The notes under the pieces: generated by a model
The model's input: only the letters and a program-made list of their open reading frames with translations
Databases searched by the model: none
Told to the model about the DNA's origin: nothing
Translations under genes and position numbers: made by a program
Origin: Alectoria sarmentosa
Taxonomy: Eukaryota > Ascomycota > Lecanoromycetes > Lecanorales > Parmeliaceae
Assembly (NCBI GenBank): GCA_009733775.1
Contig: WOGZ01000010.1
Coordinates: 222,097-286,096, forward strand
DNA: 64,000 nucleotides
Direction of reading: 5' to 3'
Shown: positions 46,474 to 58,104 of the stretch, piece after piece
Layout of the letters: every line of letters starts with the position of its first letter
Numbering within the stretch: position 1 is the stretch's first letter

Positions 46474-48012
46474 TTGATCTGTGCTAGCGATCTATGCATC
46501 AGTAAAGCCTACACCTCGATACTCCATCCACAGACATGTTGGCTAAGGACGCAGCGCGTGGAGGACGTACCTAGGAGGAAGTCATGTCGCATCCAGGGTC
46601 TTGTGCCGCAAATTGATGGACCGCCTCCGAAGGCAGTGTACCTCCCTCCCGAATTGGAATTTGCTGTGCTTGCTCGGCTCGACAAATGGGACCTGAAGAA
46701 TGTCAGGCTGGTATCGAAGAAATGGAACGCATTAGCCACAAGGCCTCTGTTTGATAGGGTCTATGTATATCTGCCGGGCGAAAGATATGGAGGTTGTGGG
46801 GAATATTACGAGGCATCACGTTATCAGCACGGGCATTAGGGAGCTTGTGTATGATGGCTCCCTCTTCCAAAATGACATGACGATATCTGACTATTTCTGG
46901 CACCTTCATTGCAATCTTGGCATTATCGCGATATGCCTCAAGTCCGAACCGTTCAACTGCACGAATAATGAGATCAACGCACTCATCACAAATTATAGAA
47001 ACAAAGCTATAACCTATAGAAAACTCTACCGCAGACATGTACGGGATAAGTTTATCGTTGAAGGCCACAAGAACTACAAAATTATGCTGAATTGGAACGC
47101 CATGGATTGGGAAACGGCTTATCTCTGTCGAGATTGTGTGGCGGTCTCCGTCGTCTAGATAGCTTGCGCTCCGTCATACCCAGCAGCAGTCTCTGGACAT
47201 ACGATCTCTACGAGAATCAACGTACTGGGAGTTCCAAGCCTATCACTCTACATGGTCCGAAACCGGGCCCTCCGCTCGTCCGGAGCTGGAATCCTTTGCA
47301 CCTACGTCCGTTCCATTGGAAATGCGAAGAAATGGACAACGAACGCTCGCTCATTTGCGAGCATTTCTATACCATGACGGCTGCAATAAGCGAGACACAT
47401 CGGAAGATGAAAACGCTCAAGATTTCGTACAGAGAACTGTAAGAGGGAGGTCTTCCGCTATAAGCTTTGATCAGGGCTACCATCACAGTTGATCAATTCA
47501 TACGTGCCTTCAATGCTTATTCAGGTCTTGAAGTCCTCAACATCTGCATCGAAGTCATTGAGGACAAGGATACTAATGACCTTGAAGCCCTGGCCAGCCT
47601 TCCAAGAATGCTAAAGCAAATGACTGGTCTAAAAAAGTTGGAACTACACCTGTCAGGAGACGAGGACAGGCATCACAGCCGCCCGAACACGACAGAGTAC
47701 TATACCTACCAGCAAGTCTTTCCCAACTTTGCTTCATGGCCAAGATGAACAAAGCTCTCGATTATGGGGCTTGCAATTGGCGGTTCCCACCTTATTATTC
47801 TCGTTATGGCACGAGCAAAGGTGACGGACCTGACTCTGAATTGTATCAAGCTTCTGGATGGTACCTGGGAGGGAGTTATCGAAGGGTTGTGCCACATCAG
47901 AGGAGTGACTAAATTGCACTTGGTCAACTACTTCAAGCACCGCGGAGGAGAGATGTTTGCCCCACATGAAACAATAAGCGGACATTCCGATCCGCGAACT
48001 CTCAGCGGTTGA
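46474..48012 (+). pseudogene. F-box-like gene, copy 1, disrupted
   Basis: Its translation follows copy 2 (48808-49980) along most of its length but in changing frames. The F-box-like head, YLPPELEFAVLARLDKWDLK then RLVSKKWNALATRPLF, is in the first frame. After LPGE (near 46785) the match KDMEVVGNITRHHVIS, RELVYDGSLF and DKFIVEGHKNY continues in the second frame. From about 47120 it returns to the first frame (CGGLRRLDSLRSVIP, PPLVRSWNPLHLRPF, CEHFYTMTAAISETHRKMK). In-frame stops follow at 47440 and 47461, then AFNAYSGLEVLNICI, another stop at 47746, and a last match GTWEGVIEGL near 47860. No ATG starts the first frame. It is therefore a decayed duplicate, unless several unusual introns are invoked. 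Confidence 0.78.
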
Positions 48013-48807
48013 GGATTATGTGATTTACGGAGATCGACATCCATGTCTGGCCCCCGATGGCGATCCCGAGATGGTGGTACCTGGATATGTTATCGAATGA
48101 GAATTGCAACCAGTGCAAGACCCTCGCCCTGCAGCACGACATAGAGATGCCTACGCTAAGAGTCCTATGAATGTCTAAGAACCCCGAAAGTTGTACGATT
48201 CTGCCGTGCCTTTGTAAGGCAGATCAAACGGAGTACGCCGAAGATAGTGCTTTTGAGACAGCGTCTTGATGCTTTATTGACTGAACTTCAGGAAAGGAAG
48301 CCGGACAACCAGAGACTTGCTGCTCGCCAGTCCGGCTCCAGCTCAGTCTCTAGTGGCGGACATCGGAGATCAAAGGCCCAGACGGTCGGTGCAGTAGAGG
48401 GAACGGCGGTCAGCTGCACGGCGCAAGAGGGTCCTGCAATCAGAAATGACGGTGGGTTTGAGGTTTCAGTAGACGCAGGGACAAGAGGATTACGATAACG
48501 TTGGCTTTTGGTCTACAGTTCTTGTGAGAGGCTGGAGGCCGACAAGTAAATTACCAAAGTTACGATTCAGACACGCTTTGACCCGTAAGATGCTACGCGG
48601 CAGGCTCCGCTTGAATGCAGAATGGAATGAATGCACAACCCCAACAGCTTGTTTTGATCGCTCGGACCTTGCTACTCGTCTATTCTGCTAGAACTACGGA
48701 GTAGGCTTCAATACTTCTTCCCCCTCATCGATTTTCTGGTAGGTCTATCCACATCTGCCAAATGACACTCTAGTCTAGCACAGAACACAGTCGACGAGAT
48801 CCTCAAA
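48013..48807. other. Spacer between F-box-like copies
   Basis: This is 795 bp with an 83-codon frame (48247-48498, RLDALLTELQERKPDNQR) that could be a remnant of the copy 1 tail but has no counterpart I can align. Otherwise it is empty, and it should contain the promoter of copy 2. Confidence 0.4.
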
Positions 48808-49980
48808 ATGCCCCGTCGAAGAGGACAACGAGTGCAGCGCACGGCAATGAGAGCACCACGACGTGTGCAAGGTCTTTCACCAGAGCCAAACCAATCAGTA
48901 TCAGTTCCCACAGTCTCTGACCTGCCCACAGAGCTACGAATTTCTGTGTTGAGGAACCTTGAAAAGCGCGATCTGAAGGCACTCAGGCTTGCATCCAAGC
49001 AGTGGTGTCCTTTAGCTACCGTAAGCCTTTTCGAAAAATTACATGTCTCGCCCAGGAAGAAGGATCTTGAGATTTTTGAGAAGATCGCAAAACACCCTGT
49101 TCTGAGCACTTTGGCCAAAGAACTTGTTTACGACACTTCCTATTTCGTCGATGGACTCTCCTACCTTCAGTACTTTGGCCGTCTTTGCAAGGAGCTGTCC
49201 ATTGTTGCAGCCCAATGGCATCGAATGAACAGGACTTTCGATAGCCCAAACGTTCAGCTCAATGGACTGATCGAGGAACTCAAACCTAGGATGAGGCGGC
49301 CGTTGACATATATGTACGAAGAACATAGACATGACGAATTTATTGTTGAAGGCTTCCGGCTCTGGCAAGAACTTTCTAGATACGAGCAACTGGCCTGCGA
49401 AAGCGGGCAGTTTTACCACGATTTGTGCTCCGGATTGAGACAGTTGGATGGATTACGTTCTGTCGTACTTGACAAAACCCTCTGGCTTGTCAATCTCAAG
49501 GAAAAGGAAACGCTGAGTAGTACGACATTGCTTGCGGATTTTTCGGGTTCGCCTCTTACTCGAAGCTGGAATCCGCTTCATCCACGAGCAGAGTATTGGG
49601 ATGAAATACAGGACCAACGTCTGAACCGTTGCGAGCACCTTTTCACCATAACCCGGGCGCTCTCTGCAACTCATCGGGAAATTTTGAGCTTCAAGGTCGA
49701 TGACTCACTGCCTGCTCCTGCAATGGCCATGTCCATAGTAACTGGAACTTTGTGGAACGCTGCTCTTAATGTTTATTCGAGGCTTGAAGCACTCGACATT
49801 ACCATTACAGGTCCCTTTGATGACGAATCCGACTCTGAAGAAACCACTGTGGCACCAATATCCATGCTGCCCGCGCTCTTGAGACACATGCCCAGCCTCA
49901 CAATATTGATCACGCGAACTCAGCTAAGGGCTACACCTGCGATCAGGTCTTTCCCCACGATGCTGTTAGGTCCAAATTGA
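48808..49980 (+). CDS. F-box-like protein, copy 2, probably C-terminally shortened
   Basis: An intact ATG frame of 390 residues. A basic leader (MPRRRGQRVQRTAMRAPRR) precedes an F-box-like motif at about residues 34-75 (VSDLPTELRISVLRNLEKRD, then LRLASKQWCPLATVSLFEKL). F-boxes normally tie a substrate-binding region to Skp1 of an SCF ubiquitin ligase. The rest resembles the uncharacterised helical repeats of many ascomycete F-box proteins (LRQLDGLRSVVL, LTRSWNPLHPRAEYW, CEHLFTITRALSATHRE, NVYSRLEALDITI). After the stop, similarity to copy 1 goes on in other frames: YTCDQVFPHDAV near 49932, and TLLADKWEGLIEGLRRQ at 50080-50130. The present end is therefore probably due to a frameshift. Expression is unknown. 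Confidence 0.68.
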   Translation: MPRRRGQRVQRTAMRAPRRVQGLSPEPNQSVSVPTVSDLPTELRISVLRNLEKRDLKALRLASKQWCPLATVSLFEKLHVSPRKKDLEIFEKIAKHPVLSTLAKELVYDTSYFVDGLSYLQYFGRLCKELSIVAAQWHRMNRTFDSPNVQLNGLIEELKPRMRRPLTYMYEEHRHDEFIVEGFRLWQELSRYEQLACESGQFYHDLCSGLRQLDGLRSVVLDKTLWLVNLKEKETLSSTTLLADFSGSPLTRSWNPLHPRAEYWDEIQDQRLNRCEHLFTITRALSATHREILSFKVDDSLPAPAMAMSIVTGTLWNAALNVYSRLEALDITITGPFDDESDSEETTVAPISMLPALLRHMPSLTILITRTQLRATPAIRSFPTMLLGPN

Positions 49981-50890
49981 CCTTTCTGGAGATTTCTGTC
50001 CCGGCAACGCGAGGAATTCGTCTGCTCCATCTCGTTGGTCGACAGTCCCCTCGACTACAGCATCCTTTGTTTTGAAACTCCAACACTCCTCGCAGACAAA
50101 TGGGAGGGCCTGATAGAAGGTCTGCGCCGACAGAGCCTGAGATGATTAAAGTGGAGAGGTGGCCTGTGGTACGGTGGGCAATTCCGTTTTTGGAGACCAA
50201 AGAAACGAAGGGGCCGAAGATCGCCATATTCTACCTAGTATTCGATCCCGTCCGTAGTGAAGAGTTTGTGGTCGCCATCCTTGTCTACCTCCCGATGGAT
50301 TGCGCTTCGCAGGCCGCATACCACCACCTGGAGATTCTTTCCAGAAGAGCACTTGGAAGGTGCTCGGGCGTGAACATCGCTACTCGGCCGAGTAGATGCT
50401 CGCCATCGAAGCATCCGCATTGGGCAATCGATGACTGCGTGCACTATTTCGTATAGTGGAGCGCTGTTTCGTCTCAATTCGCTCTCCACCTTCTTTCCGT
50501 CTCTTGCTTTCAATAGAAGAGTGAGTGGCTTGTAGTAGGGAATATAGATGAACAGAGAAGCGATGTATCCAAGGGTATTGGGACGGAAAAGAGCGCAACA
50601 GTCCCTTGCGTCTGATCGCTTATTTACTCTAGCTGTGAGTCAACGCCAGGGGGGGAGAGGGAACACTGCTCATAGTGCTTTGTGGAGCTAGCTGTAGACG
50701 GGCGAAAGCGTCGAGGGTTGAAACGTGTCTGTGGACACATTGACATTTGGCATCAGCCTTGGTATATAGGATATATATCACGATAATATTCCACCACACC
50801 GCAAAAGGATATCTCAAGAACAGAAGACCCCTTTTCTTTACCGAGCGTAGTTTGAGGCCGGCACTATGAGCAAGCAGTCCCACAGCTACC
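49981..50890. other. Copy 2 remnant and convergent intergenic region
   Basis: The first ~150 bp still match the tail of copy 1 in shifted frames. The remainder lies between this gene and the end of MLH3. Frames of 118 codons or less on both strands look fortuitous. Confidence 0.45.
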
Positions 50891-53687
50891 CTATCCATCA
50901 GATTTCCACACCCTCCAAGCAGCCCCAAAACCACCATCTTCATTGCTCATATCCATCTCGGTCTTTTGCGACCCAAAGGCCTGCTTTCCAATGCCAAGCG
51001 AAGCGCCACCACCCAAATTCACCAGTGGAACCATAGTCGGTCTCCCGTGTGCGCATCGGAACGGGAAGGCACACTTCCCAAGCCGCTGAATAAGTATTCG
51101 GCATTCTTCTTTTGTCAATTCGTCATTGAACATGATAGCACTCCTGCAGGCCCGTGAGTTGAGCATGTCGAGCAGTCCCTGGGGGCAGGCCTTTGTGGCT
51201 AAAAACCCTTCTCCGTCTTCGCACTTCCAAGATTCGCTCCTGATCAGTTCGATCAACACTCTTGGCTCGAGTCTGCATCTCTCCGCGATTACCGCTGGTA
51301 GCGCTTTCACGATGACCCTGCACTTTGCAGATCCAGCTGGAGCGCTCAGCTCATAGACGATCCCCAGGGCTGCAAAGGAAATAGCAAGACGGGATAACGG
51401 GCGTTGTTCGCGAGCTTGGATTTCAAAAATCAGGGGTTTGGGAAGTAGTGTTGGGCTTGATTTCAAATCTGCTAGTAAGTCTTCAACTCGTACCCGCTCG
51501 TCTGCAGCGTGCTGGTCGACAAGAACTAGAAGCTCTGCGTCTTCTCTGTCATTGGTGTTCGGTGACCTGTTCACGCAGACGAGGATGAACTTCTTATCGA
51601 CTTGAGAAATGACCCTTGCTGCATTCAAGCCTTGTTTTGACAGCTTCGCTGAGAATGATGCAGATGACTGCGTGAATGCTTTCTGGATATCCAAATCAGA
51701 ACAGCAATGACGCCTGCCATGTAGAACATCGGATGTCTCAACCGAGGGGCCATCGAACGAGACCTGCGGAATACCCTCTTCTGTAATTTCGAAGACAGGA
51801 TTCTCCCATTTTTTCAGTAACTCACTGGACCAAGTTCCTTCTTTGGGCGTAATACAAGGGTTTAACGCACGACGAATGAGTCTTTTATTGGAATAAGAAC
51901 CATGGATCGTGCTTGCATACGACGGAGATGAAGTTGAAGATGAGTGCTCAGAAGGGGCTGAAGCCGGTCGTACAAGAGGTCGAAGGGGTACCACCAGGCC
52001 TGTCCGGGCATTGACGAGGACTGTAGCCCCAGAGATTGGGTTTCTCCACTCAAGCGTCTGCTCATCACCGTGCTCTACAACTGGGTCATCCGCCGTTGTG
52101 CTTGAGACTCCCAAACCTGGAGGAGCGCTCGTGAGAACTTTTGGTAGGTCAACAGCCCTCGAAACTTCGCCTTTTGCAGCACTTGCGTGACAGCCAAGGG
52201 AGCTCAAAAATGGTGATGCACCCGAAGATTTTGACCGCATGCCCGTTTTGATTCGACTCCATGTACCGAAGTTGTGATCTGGATACATAAACTGTGCTAC
52301 TTCTGCTCCCTGGGTGGTTGCACTTGAAAAACCGCTACTCAGGCTTCGTCCCATGGCTGCTGGCTTCGTAGATATTGTTTGCTTACGACGGCCCAATCTC
52401 GCACGTGGTCTGAAGTGGTTCTCGTCAAGAAAAGTTGTGATCATTGCCCGGATTACTTCAATCAAGCTTGATATTGTCCCCTCTCCAAGCCTGTCTACGT
52501 CGTCTTCGTGATACAGCTTTGTATTCTCTATATCAAGGCGAATATAGAACATTGGCCACCTATCGACGCCTTTGCCGCGGCCTCTCAACTGCTTGTCGGT
52601 AAAGCCATCTTTCTTAAATCGGCCATCTTTGCGTTTTCTCGCTTTGGTGTCATCTTCGACATCCGAGATATCCTCTTGACTTCCGAAACTTGATAAAGCG
52701 AAAAGCTTGTTGATCTCGTCATAGAGAATGTTGCCACCCATTTCCCTGTTTATTGGACGAATCCCTATCGATAAGAATTGTACTTGCTTGGCTGGTGCTG
52801 GTTGTAGGGAGATGGCACCCTTGATGGTAACCAAAGGTGTCCGGGCAGAGGTTTTGACCCAAGTATCCCAGTCCGAGGGTTCAATGAAGCCAGCTTGAGA
52901 TAGAATACTGCAAATCGACAGAACTTGAAGCTTCCTGAATGGACTATGTCCAGATGTTGCACTGGTTGTGGTCGTCTCTTTACCGCGTATGGTCATCTTT
53001 TTGCCACTCTCAGCGTTCTTCAACGTTACCGAAACCGGGCTGTCCCAGGCCAAAAGCATTCCAACCATTTGTTTTCTCAGAATATCGAGCTGCTTTTCGT
53101 CCTCTTTTCCAAGCTCGGCAACCTTAGTGCGCTGCTTGACCCTAACGGGCATGTTGCCAAACAGATCCTGAACGCTGACCTTTGTACCGTGTTCACGGTT
53201 AGATAGATGCTGATGCGAAGGCGCTGGTATCAATCTCGCGGCTGGTCTTGAATGATGGAAAATAAGTGTTGCATGCGGCAGGTGGGTCCTGTGATGGGAA
53301 GTGATGCTCAGGATTGACAAAGCGGCTACAGAAGTCAGGAAGGTTCCATTCCTCCCATGGGCAACACTCAGACTATTGTTCTTGGATGTATCTGCTCCAC
53401 ATTAGCAAAGCTTTAACAGGGGATCAGCTGCTAATCTTACGGTACGGTTTCCCCAGGCCTCCATATTCGTGGAACTCTTTTGGAGGGATCCCATTCCCAT
53501 CATCTTCGACCGAAGCGGCCCCTCGGCGCAAGTCGACATTGATATCGACTCGCCGCGCATCTGCATCTAGAGAATTGGCCAACAGTCCAAGGACTACGAT
53601 CGAAAGAGAATTTATGGTAGTCGAGGACTTGATCTGAGCAGCGACCTCTGGGGGCAAGGGCAGAATTGAAGGTATTGCGCTCAGCAT
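50891..53687 (-). CDS. MLH3: DNA mismatch repair protein Mlh3 (MutL family)
   Basis: Mlh3 pairs with Mlh1 to form the MutL-gamma endonuclease used in meiotic crossover formation and minor mismatch repair. Exons are 53687-53441 and 53391-50891 with a 49-nt intron (GTAAGA, TTGCTAATG branch, GCAG), giving 915 residues. An upstream in-frame ATG at 53750 would add 21 residues; I prefer MLSAIPSILPLPPEVAAQ because family members start close to this motif. The N-terminal ATPase part has ANSLDADARR, VEDDGNGIPP and GLGKPYHTSKN. The usual catalytic Glu position reads Gly (VVLGLLANSLDA). The C-terminal endonuclease motif DQHAADERVRVE fits DQHA(X)2E(X)4E exactly, with ACRSAIMFNDELTKEEC and CAFPFRCAHGRPTMVPL also present. 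The linker of ~350 residues is divergent. Confidence 0.94.
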
Positions 53688-54199
53688 CGCAGCTAGTATG
53701 CTGGATTCCGAAAACCTGGAGATGAGTCGATTAAGCACGTAGGTACTCATATAAAGTCAATGGGAGCCTTCCGTAGTTCACCTCATGGTGGGTGCCACTT
53801 CCCCATGATGCAGCTCCTTGAGACCAGCAGGTGCATCTGCAGTGGTATCGCGGGTAACACTGGCTACACTATTCAGAAAAGTATATCAGACTCCCCGATG
53901 AAACGAGTCTGCAGAGCGACAGGCAGTCTTTCACATTCCGCTGCTTGTTCGAGTAAGTGACAAAATCACGATTCAGAACTGCAGCAGCAGTCATAAGGGG
54001 AGGCTTGGCGTCAGCCCTACAGAGTGTCAGAGTGCACCTTTAATCTACACGCCCGGAACACCTTCATTCATCCCTTTTATTATTTATCTCGTGGCTTTCT
54101 TCCGTTCGAGAAATCGGCGCTAAGCCACTTATACTTTCAACCGTACCACCTTCGTAGCTCGTTCTTGAGCAGTCACGGTCTCTACCCTTTTTAGCTACA
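53688..54199. promoter_or_regulatory. Divergent promoter region MLH3 / Ser-rich gene
   Basis: This is 512 bp between opposite start codons. Only short frames are present; no specific site is identified. Confidence 0.45.
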
Positions 54200-55627
54200 A
54201 TGGCGACGGCAGAACCAGCCCCAAGAGCACAAGGTAAGTCATACAATATCTCTACAGCTTTGCAGAGATGGATAGGGTAGTGCCATTAAAGGCACAGTGG
54301 AGTCTTTGAACCTCCGTTATGCTGACGTCGTCCTTAAGACAGGCATCCTCGCCGGCGTCCCTTCTCTAGTTGGATGAAACGCCTTGCAAGCCTTAAGCAT
54401 CCATCTTCCGATTCAGCTCCAAGTGGAACAAGCAAACGAAATCAGCCATCATCCTACTCTAAAAATAAGAAGGGCAACGTGGTCAAGAACAATCCCTACG
54501 CTATATCCGACAAGCCGAACGTTGCTATCTCGATACCTAACAGCGGCAATGGTCATCTTTCCTTTTACACTCCGCCATCTGGAAGAAGCATTAGCTATGT
54601 TTCTCCCACCCATAGCAAAACGTCTCTTCCAGTCTCGCGTGACGGTCAACAGCCTCCGACGATCAGCAATCGGTCTACTGCACCAACGATATCCACCAGC
54701 CCTGATACTGTCTCCGATGCGGCACATTCAAAAGCTGGAACTACAGCCACGGTGGGTGGGGCAGTGAGCTCCAATGGCGTTGGCGGAGGCGAAGGCAGTA
54801 CATTCTCCTCGCCCGCGCCGTCGGTCAGATCAATGACTACAACATTGACTACGATGCAATCAACTGCACCCTCCAACCTCCTAGTTGGTCAAAACAACCA
54901 TGGTGGCCAAACTGCCTTGGCTGTTCCCCAATCATCTCATGGTCATCATAATTCTAACGCCCAATTCTCTCATCAATTCCCGTCATCTCCGCAACCGGCC
55001 TCTGCAATCCCACCCCATCTCGTGAACCTTAGTGCCGGCGGCCACCCAGCAACCTATAACACCGCCACTGCAAATAACGTCTTGACCGACAATGCTTCCA
55101 TCATGACCCTTGCTTCGTCTTCGAAGCGTCGACGTCGCAATTCAGTCGACACAAATGCTTCTGTGCGCGCTCTTGCCCCATCATCATTGTTTGGCGGCAG
55201 TAGAGAATCGCTGCCACTCAGCGTTCTCAGCTCCAGTGTCAATGATCAGTCAAGTATGTCGGGTCATCATCAAAGTCGTCAAGTCAGCGTTGGACTTGCA
55301 AACGCTGAAAGGGCAAGCGTGTATTCCTCTTCCGGCATTGCACCAGCGCTGCCCAGCGAGCGGAACAGCTACTATGCGGGAAAGCAGAATATTCCTGGAG
55401 ATGGAGGTAGTGTTAGGAGCGGGCTTGTCAGCCATGGGAGGAATGATAGCATAACCAAGAGCATTGGCGGACTTGCAAGTGTTGATAGCCCACTTGCCAG
55501 TCCAAGAGAAGCGCCACTGCAGGGAAGAATTAGTAGGAGGAACTCGGGGTGGGGTGAAGTCAACGAAGAAGACATGGATGCGGATGATAACGATCGAAGC
55601 TCGACCGGGAAAAAGCTTGAAGATTAG
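54200..55627 (+). CDS. Ser/Asn/Gly-rich fungal protein of unknown function
   Basis: Exon 1 is 54200-54233 (MATAEPAPRAQ), a 105-nt intron runs 54234-54338 (GTAAGT, ATGCTGACG branch, CTTAAG acceptor), and exon 2 is 54339-55627, giving 440 residues. The AAG acceptor is chosen because it alone opens the frame into RHPRRRPFSSWMKRLASLKH, a basic segment I recognise from similar Pezizomycotina proteins; a CAG four bases later leads to a stop. After KNNPYAISDKPNVAISIP the chain is low-complexity Ser/Thr/Gly/His with a basic patch (SSKRRRRNSVDTNASVRALA). The tail is acidic (EVNEEDMDADDNDR). No membrane segment or catalytic motif is visible. Public entries for this family sometimes carry a cation-channel label that the sequence does not support. 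Confidence 0.78.
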
Positions 55628-56269
55628 CTCGATGGGCATACGACATGACAGGGAAAGCGTGGGACTATGAAAAGTCTTACGGTGGACACGGGGAAAAGGA
55701 GATCTTCGGGCTTGAATGGCGGTAGTGGTACTGGTGTTGATGTTGGATGGACAAATCGTGGTTACATCGAAGGCGCTTTCTATACCCAGCGCTCGCAAGG
55801 CGCGTGCATATGTTTTCGGTATTGCTCGCTGTCCCTTTCTAGACTCTTCACAGCATTGGTGCTTCGTCCAGATCCCTGCCATCATTGGCAACGATGATAA
55901 ATACCATCGTTTAGATGTACCTAAAAATTGAACCTGACTACCCATCCTTTTATCACAAGGGTATGAAATGCAGGACTGATGATGGGCGAGGCCCCCCCCC
56001 CCCCCGGGAAGAGGAGTGTTATGAATACTCTTCAACCCCTGGCTCATTTGAATCATCTCGTAGGATCTCCTTGGCCATCAAAAGGGAAAGAAAGTGTCAA
56101 CATTCAAGGTCCTGGGGCAAGCGCGATAGCCGGCGGGAATGTCACGAGACGGCTTTCAACATCAATCTAAGAGTAGAAACCCTAATGAAGCTTTGAGCTC
56201 TTGAGCCAACGAGCTTTACTGGCAATCCTTGAGGTTGCTTTTGTTTTGCAATACTGTTCAATTCAAATC
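55628..56269. other. Intergenic, 642 bp with a poly-C run
   Basis: This lies between the Ser-rich gene and PNK1. It contains an uninterrupted run of about 14-15 C at 55990-56004. A minus-strand frame of 268 codons (55250-56056) overlaps the previous gene and is its antisense shadow. Confidence 0.5.
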
Positions 56270-58104
56270 ATGACAGCAAAGCATACTGCCACAAGAAGAG
56301 CAGACGCCAGAGAGGCTTCTTTATCACCCCCTCCCTTGAAGAAACGTAAATTTGAGTCCACTACCACAAGTAGGTGGGTTTATTCCCGCCCAGGTGAGTT
56401 ATGTTGACGGGCTTCGATCCTCAGAGAAAGCCGTATCCAGCTTCTTCACCCCTGCATCGAAGAAAGAACCAGAAAAAGTCACCTGGCGGATCATCAATGA
56501 AAGCCTGCTCTTTGCCAGGTACCAGCCTGAAACAGATTATACGACAAACGGGGCCCCTTCGAAGAGGCAGAAAATTGCAGCCTTCGATCTTGTGAGCATG
56601 TGTTGAATATTCCGAGTCTTTCCAGGCATTGGTAGGCTGATGCACGACATATCTTTCCTAGGATTCTACGCTAATCCAGACATCTTCTGGCAATGTCTTC
56701 GCCAAAGATGCCACAGATTGGCGGTGGTGGCATTTCAGTGTTCCCGGTGTCCTCAAGGATCTTCATGCGGATGGGTATGAGCTTCAACATTTTGATCTCT
56801 GTCAAACATGCCCACCTCTGCTGATTAGCCGATGCTATCCAGCTACGGGATAGTGATCATAACCAATCAAGGCAGTGTAAGCTTGAGGAATGATCCAAAG
56901 ACGATCAAGAGCGATCAGAGAAGCCTTGCAAATTTCAAAACAAAAGTCATCTCTGTCTTCAGCCATTTCGACTTCCCAATCCTTCTCTTAGCTGCTACTG
57001 CTCGTGACTGTTACAGGAAGCCTCGGATCGGAATATGGAAGGAGCTCCTAGAGGATTTGGATCTGGATGAGGGCAACGGTCCAGATTTTCAGTCTTCATT
57101 TTTTGTTGGTGATGCCGGCGGCCGTGCAGCAAGGATGAAGGCGAAAGCAGACCATGCATGCTCTGACCGGTAAGCCTCGATAGGAACCTTCAGGCTATCT
57201 TTGTATGTGCTCAAGACCTCTAGGGACTTCGCTTCCAATATCGGGATCACTTTTCACACGCCTGAAGAATACTTTCTCCATCAAGAACCTGTTCCGTTCA
57301 CAAGGTCCTTTGAGCCACGTACATTCCTCAACAGCAGCTCTAGCACCTCAACATCTGCGAGTACGTTTATCTTTTCAACCTGCTACCAATCTATCCGGCG
57401 CTCACTGACCTGCGTAAGCTCCAATCGTCATTGACAAAAAGAATTCATTGGACATAGTCCTTCTGTGCGGGAGTCCTGGGTCTGGCAAATCGACCTTCTA
57501 TTGGACGGAATTGAAACCGCTTGGCTACGAACGCATCAATCAGGATACCTTAAAGACAGTAAGTGCATGTTGATTGCGCAACATTGAATTCTTCACTAAT
57601 GTAAGACCGACAGCGGGACAAATGTCTAAAGGTAGCATCGGAGATGCTCGCTGAAAGCAAGTCGGTAGCCATTGGTACGCTTCCCTCATGCCTCATTTAC
57701 GGGAAGAACTAATCTCCAAGCACCTAGACAACACCAACGCCGACCAAGAGACTCGTGGAATTTGGGTGCAGCTCGCTCAGAAGTTTGCTGTCCCTATTCG
57801 ATGCCTTTACTTTCCAGCTCTTGCGAAACTGTGCCAGCACAACGACACGGTTAGAGCACTATCTACCAGCAAATTTAACCCAGAAAACAGGAGCATCCTT
57901 CCTCATTCGGCTTTTACAGGGTTCGCTTCCAGATTCAAGGAGCCAAAGGTCACAGAAGGCTTTCAGGACATAATTATAGTTGAATTTCAGGTACAAGACC
58001 GTTCGGGTACGCTAGCAATGAGATGGGCTAACGTTTCTTTTGTTGACACGTAGTTCCAAGGTGATGAGGAGCAGCGTCAAATATGGAGTCAACATTGGAT
58101 TTGA
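56270..58104 (+). CDS. pnk1: Polynucleotide kinase 3'-phosphatase (PNKP)
   Basis: PNKP restores 3'-OH and 5'-phosphate ends at DNA breaks so that ligases can act; it is nuclear. Nine exons are 56270-56369, 56425-56591, 56662-56774, 56843-57169, 57224-57360, 57419-57558, 57614-57674, 57728-57990 and 58054-58104, with introns of 53-70 nt, giving 452 residues. The N-terminus is short and basic (SPPPLKKRKFES) without the FHA domain of mammals, as usual in fungi. The HAD phosphatase has its nucleophile motif FDLDSTLI made by joining exons 2 and 3, then GIVIITNQGSVS and FFVGDAGGR. The kinase P-loop is GSPGSGKS at residues 299-306. The C-terminal FQFQGDEEQRQIW is typical. Intron 5 ends in AAG. Confidence 0.95.

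Noticed and set aside
47440..47475. A 36-nt intron in the copy 1 F-box-like gene that would remove two stops
   Set aside because: Too short for this genome, and it would not cure the two frameshifts or the stop at 47746.
55250..56056. Minus-strand frame of 268 codons opposite the Ser-rich gene
   Set aside because: Antisense shadow of a coding region plus spacer; no domain, and the plus-strand gene is better supported.
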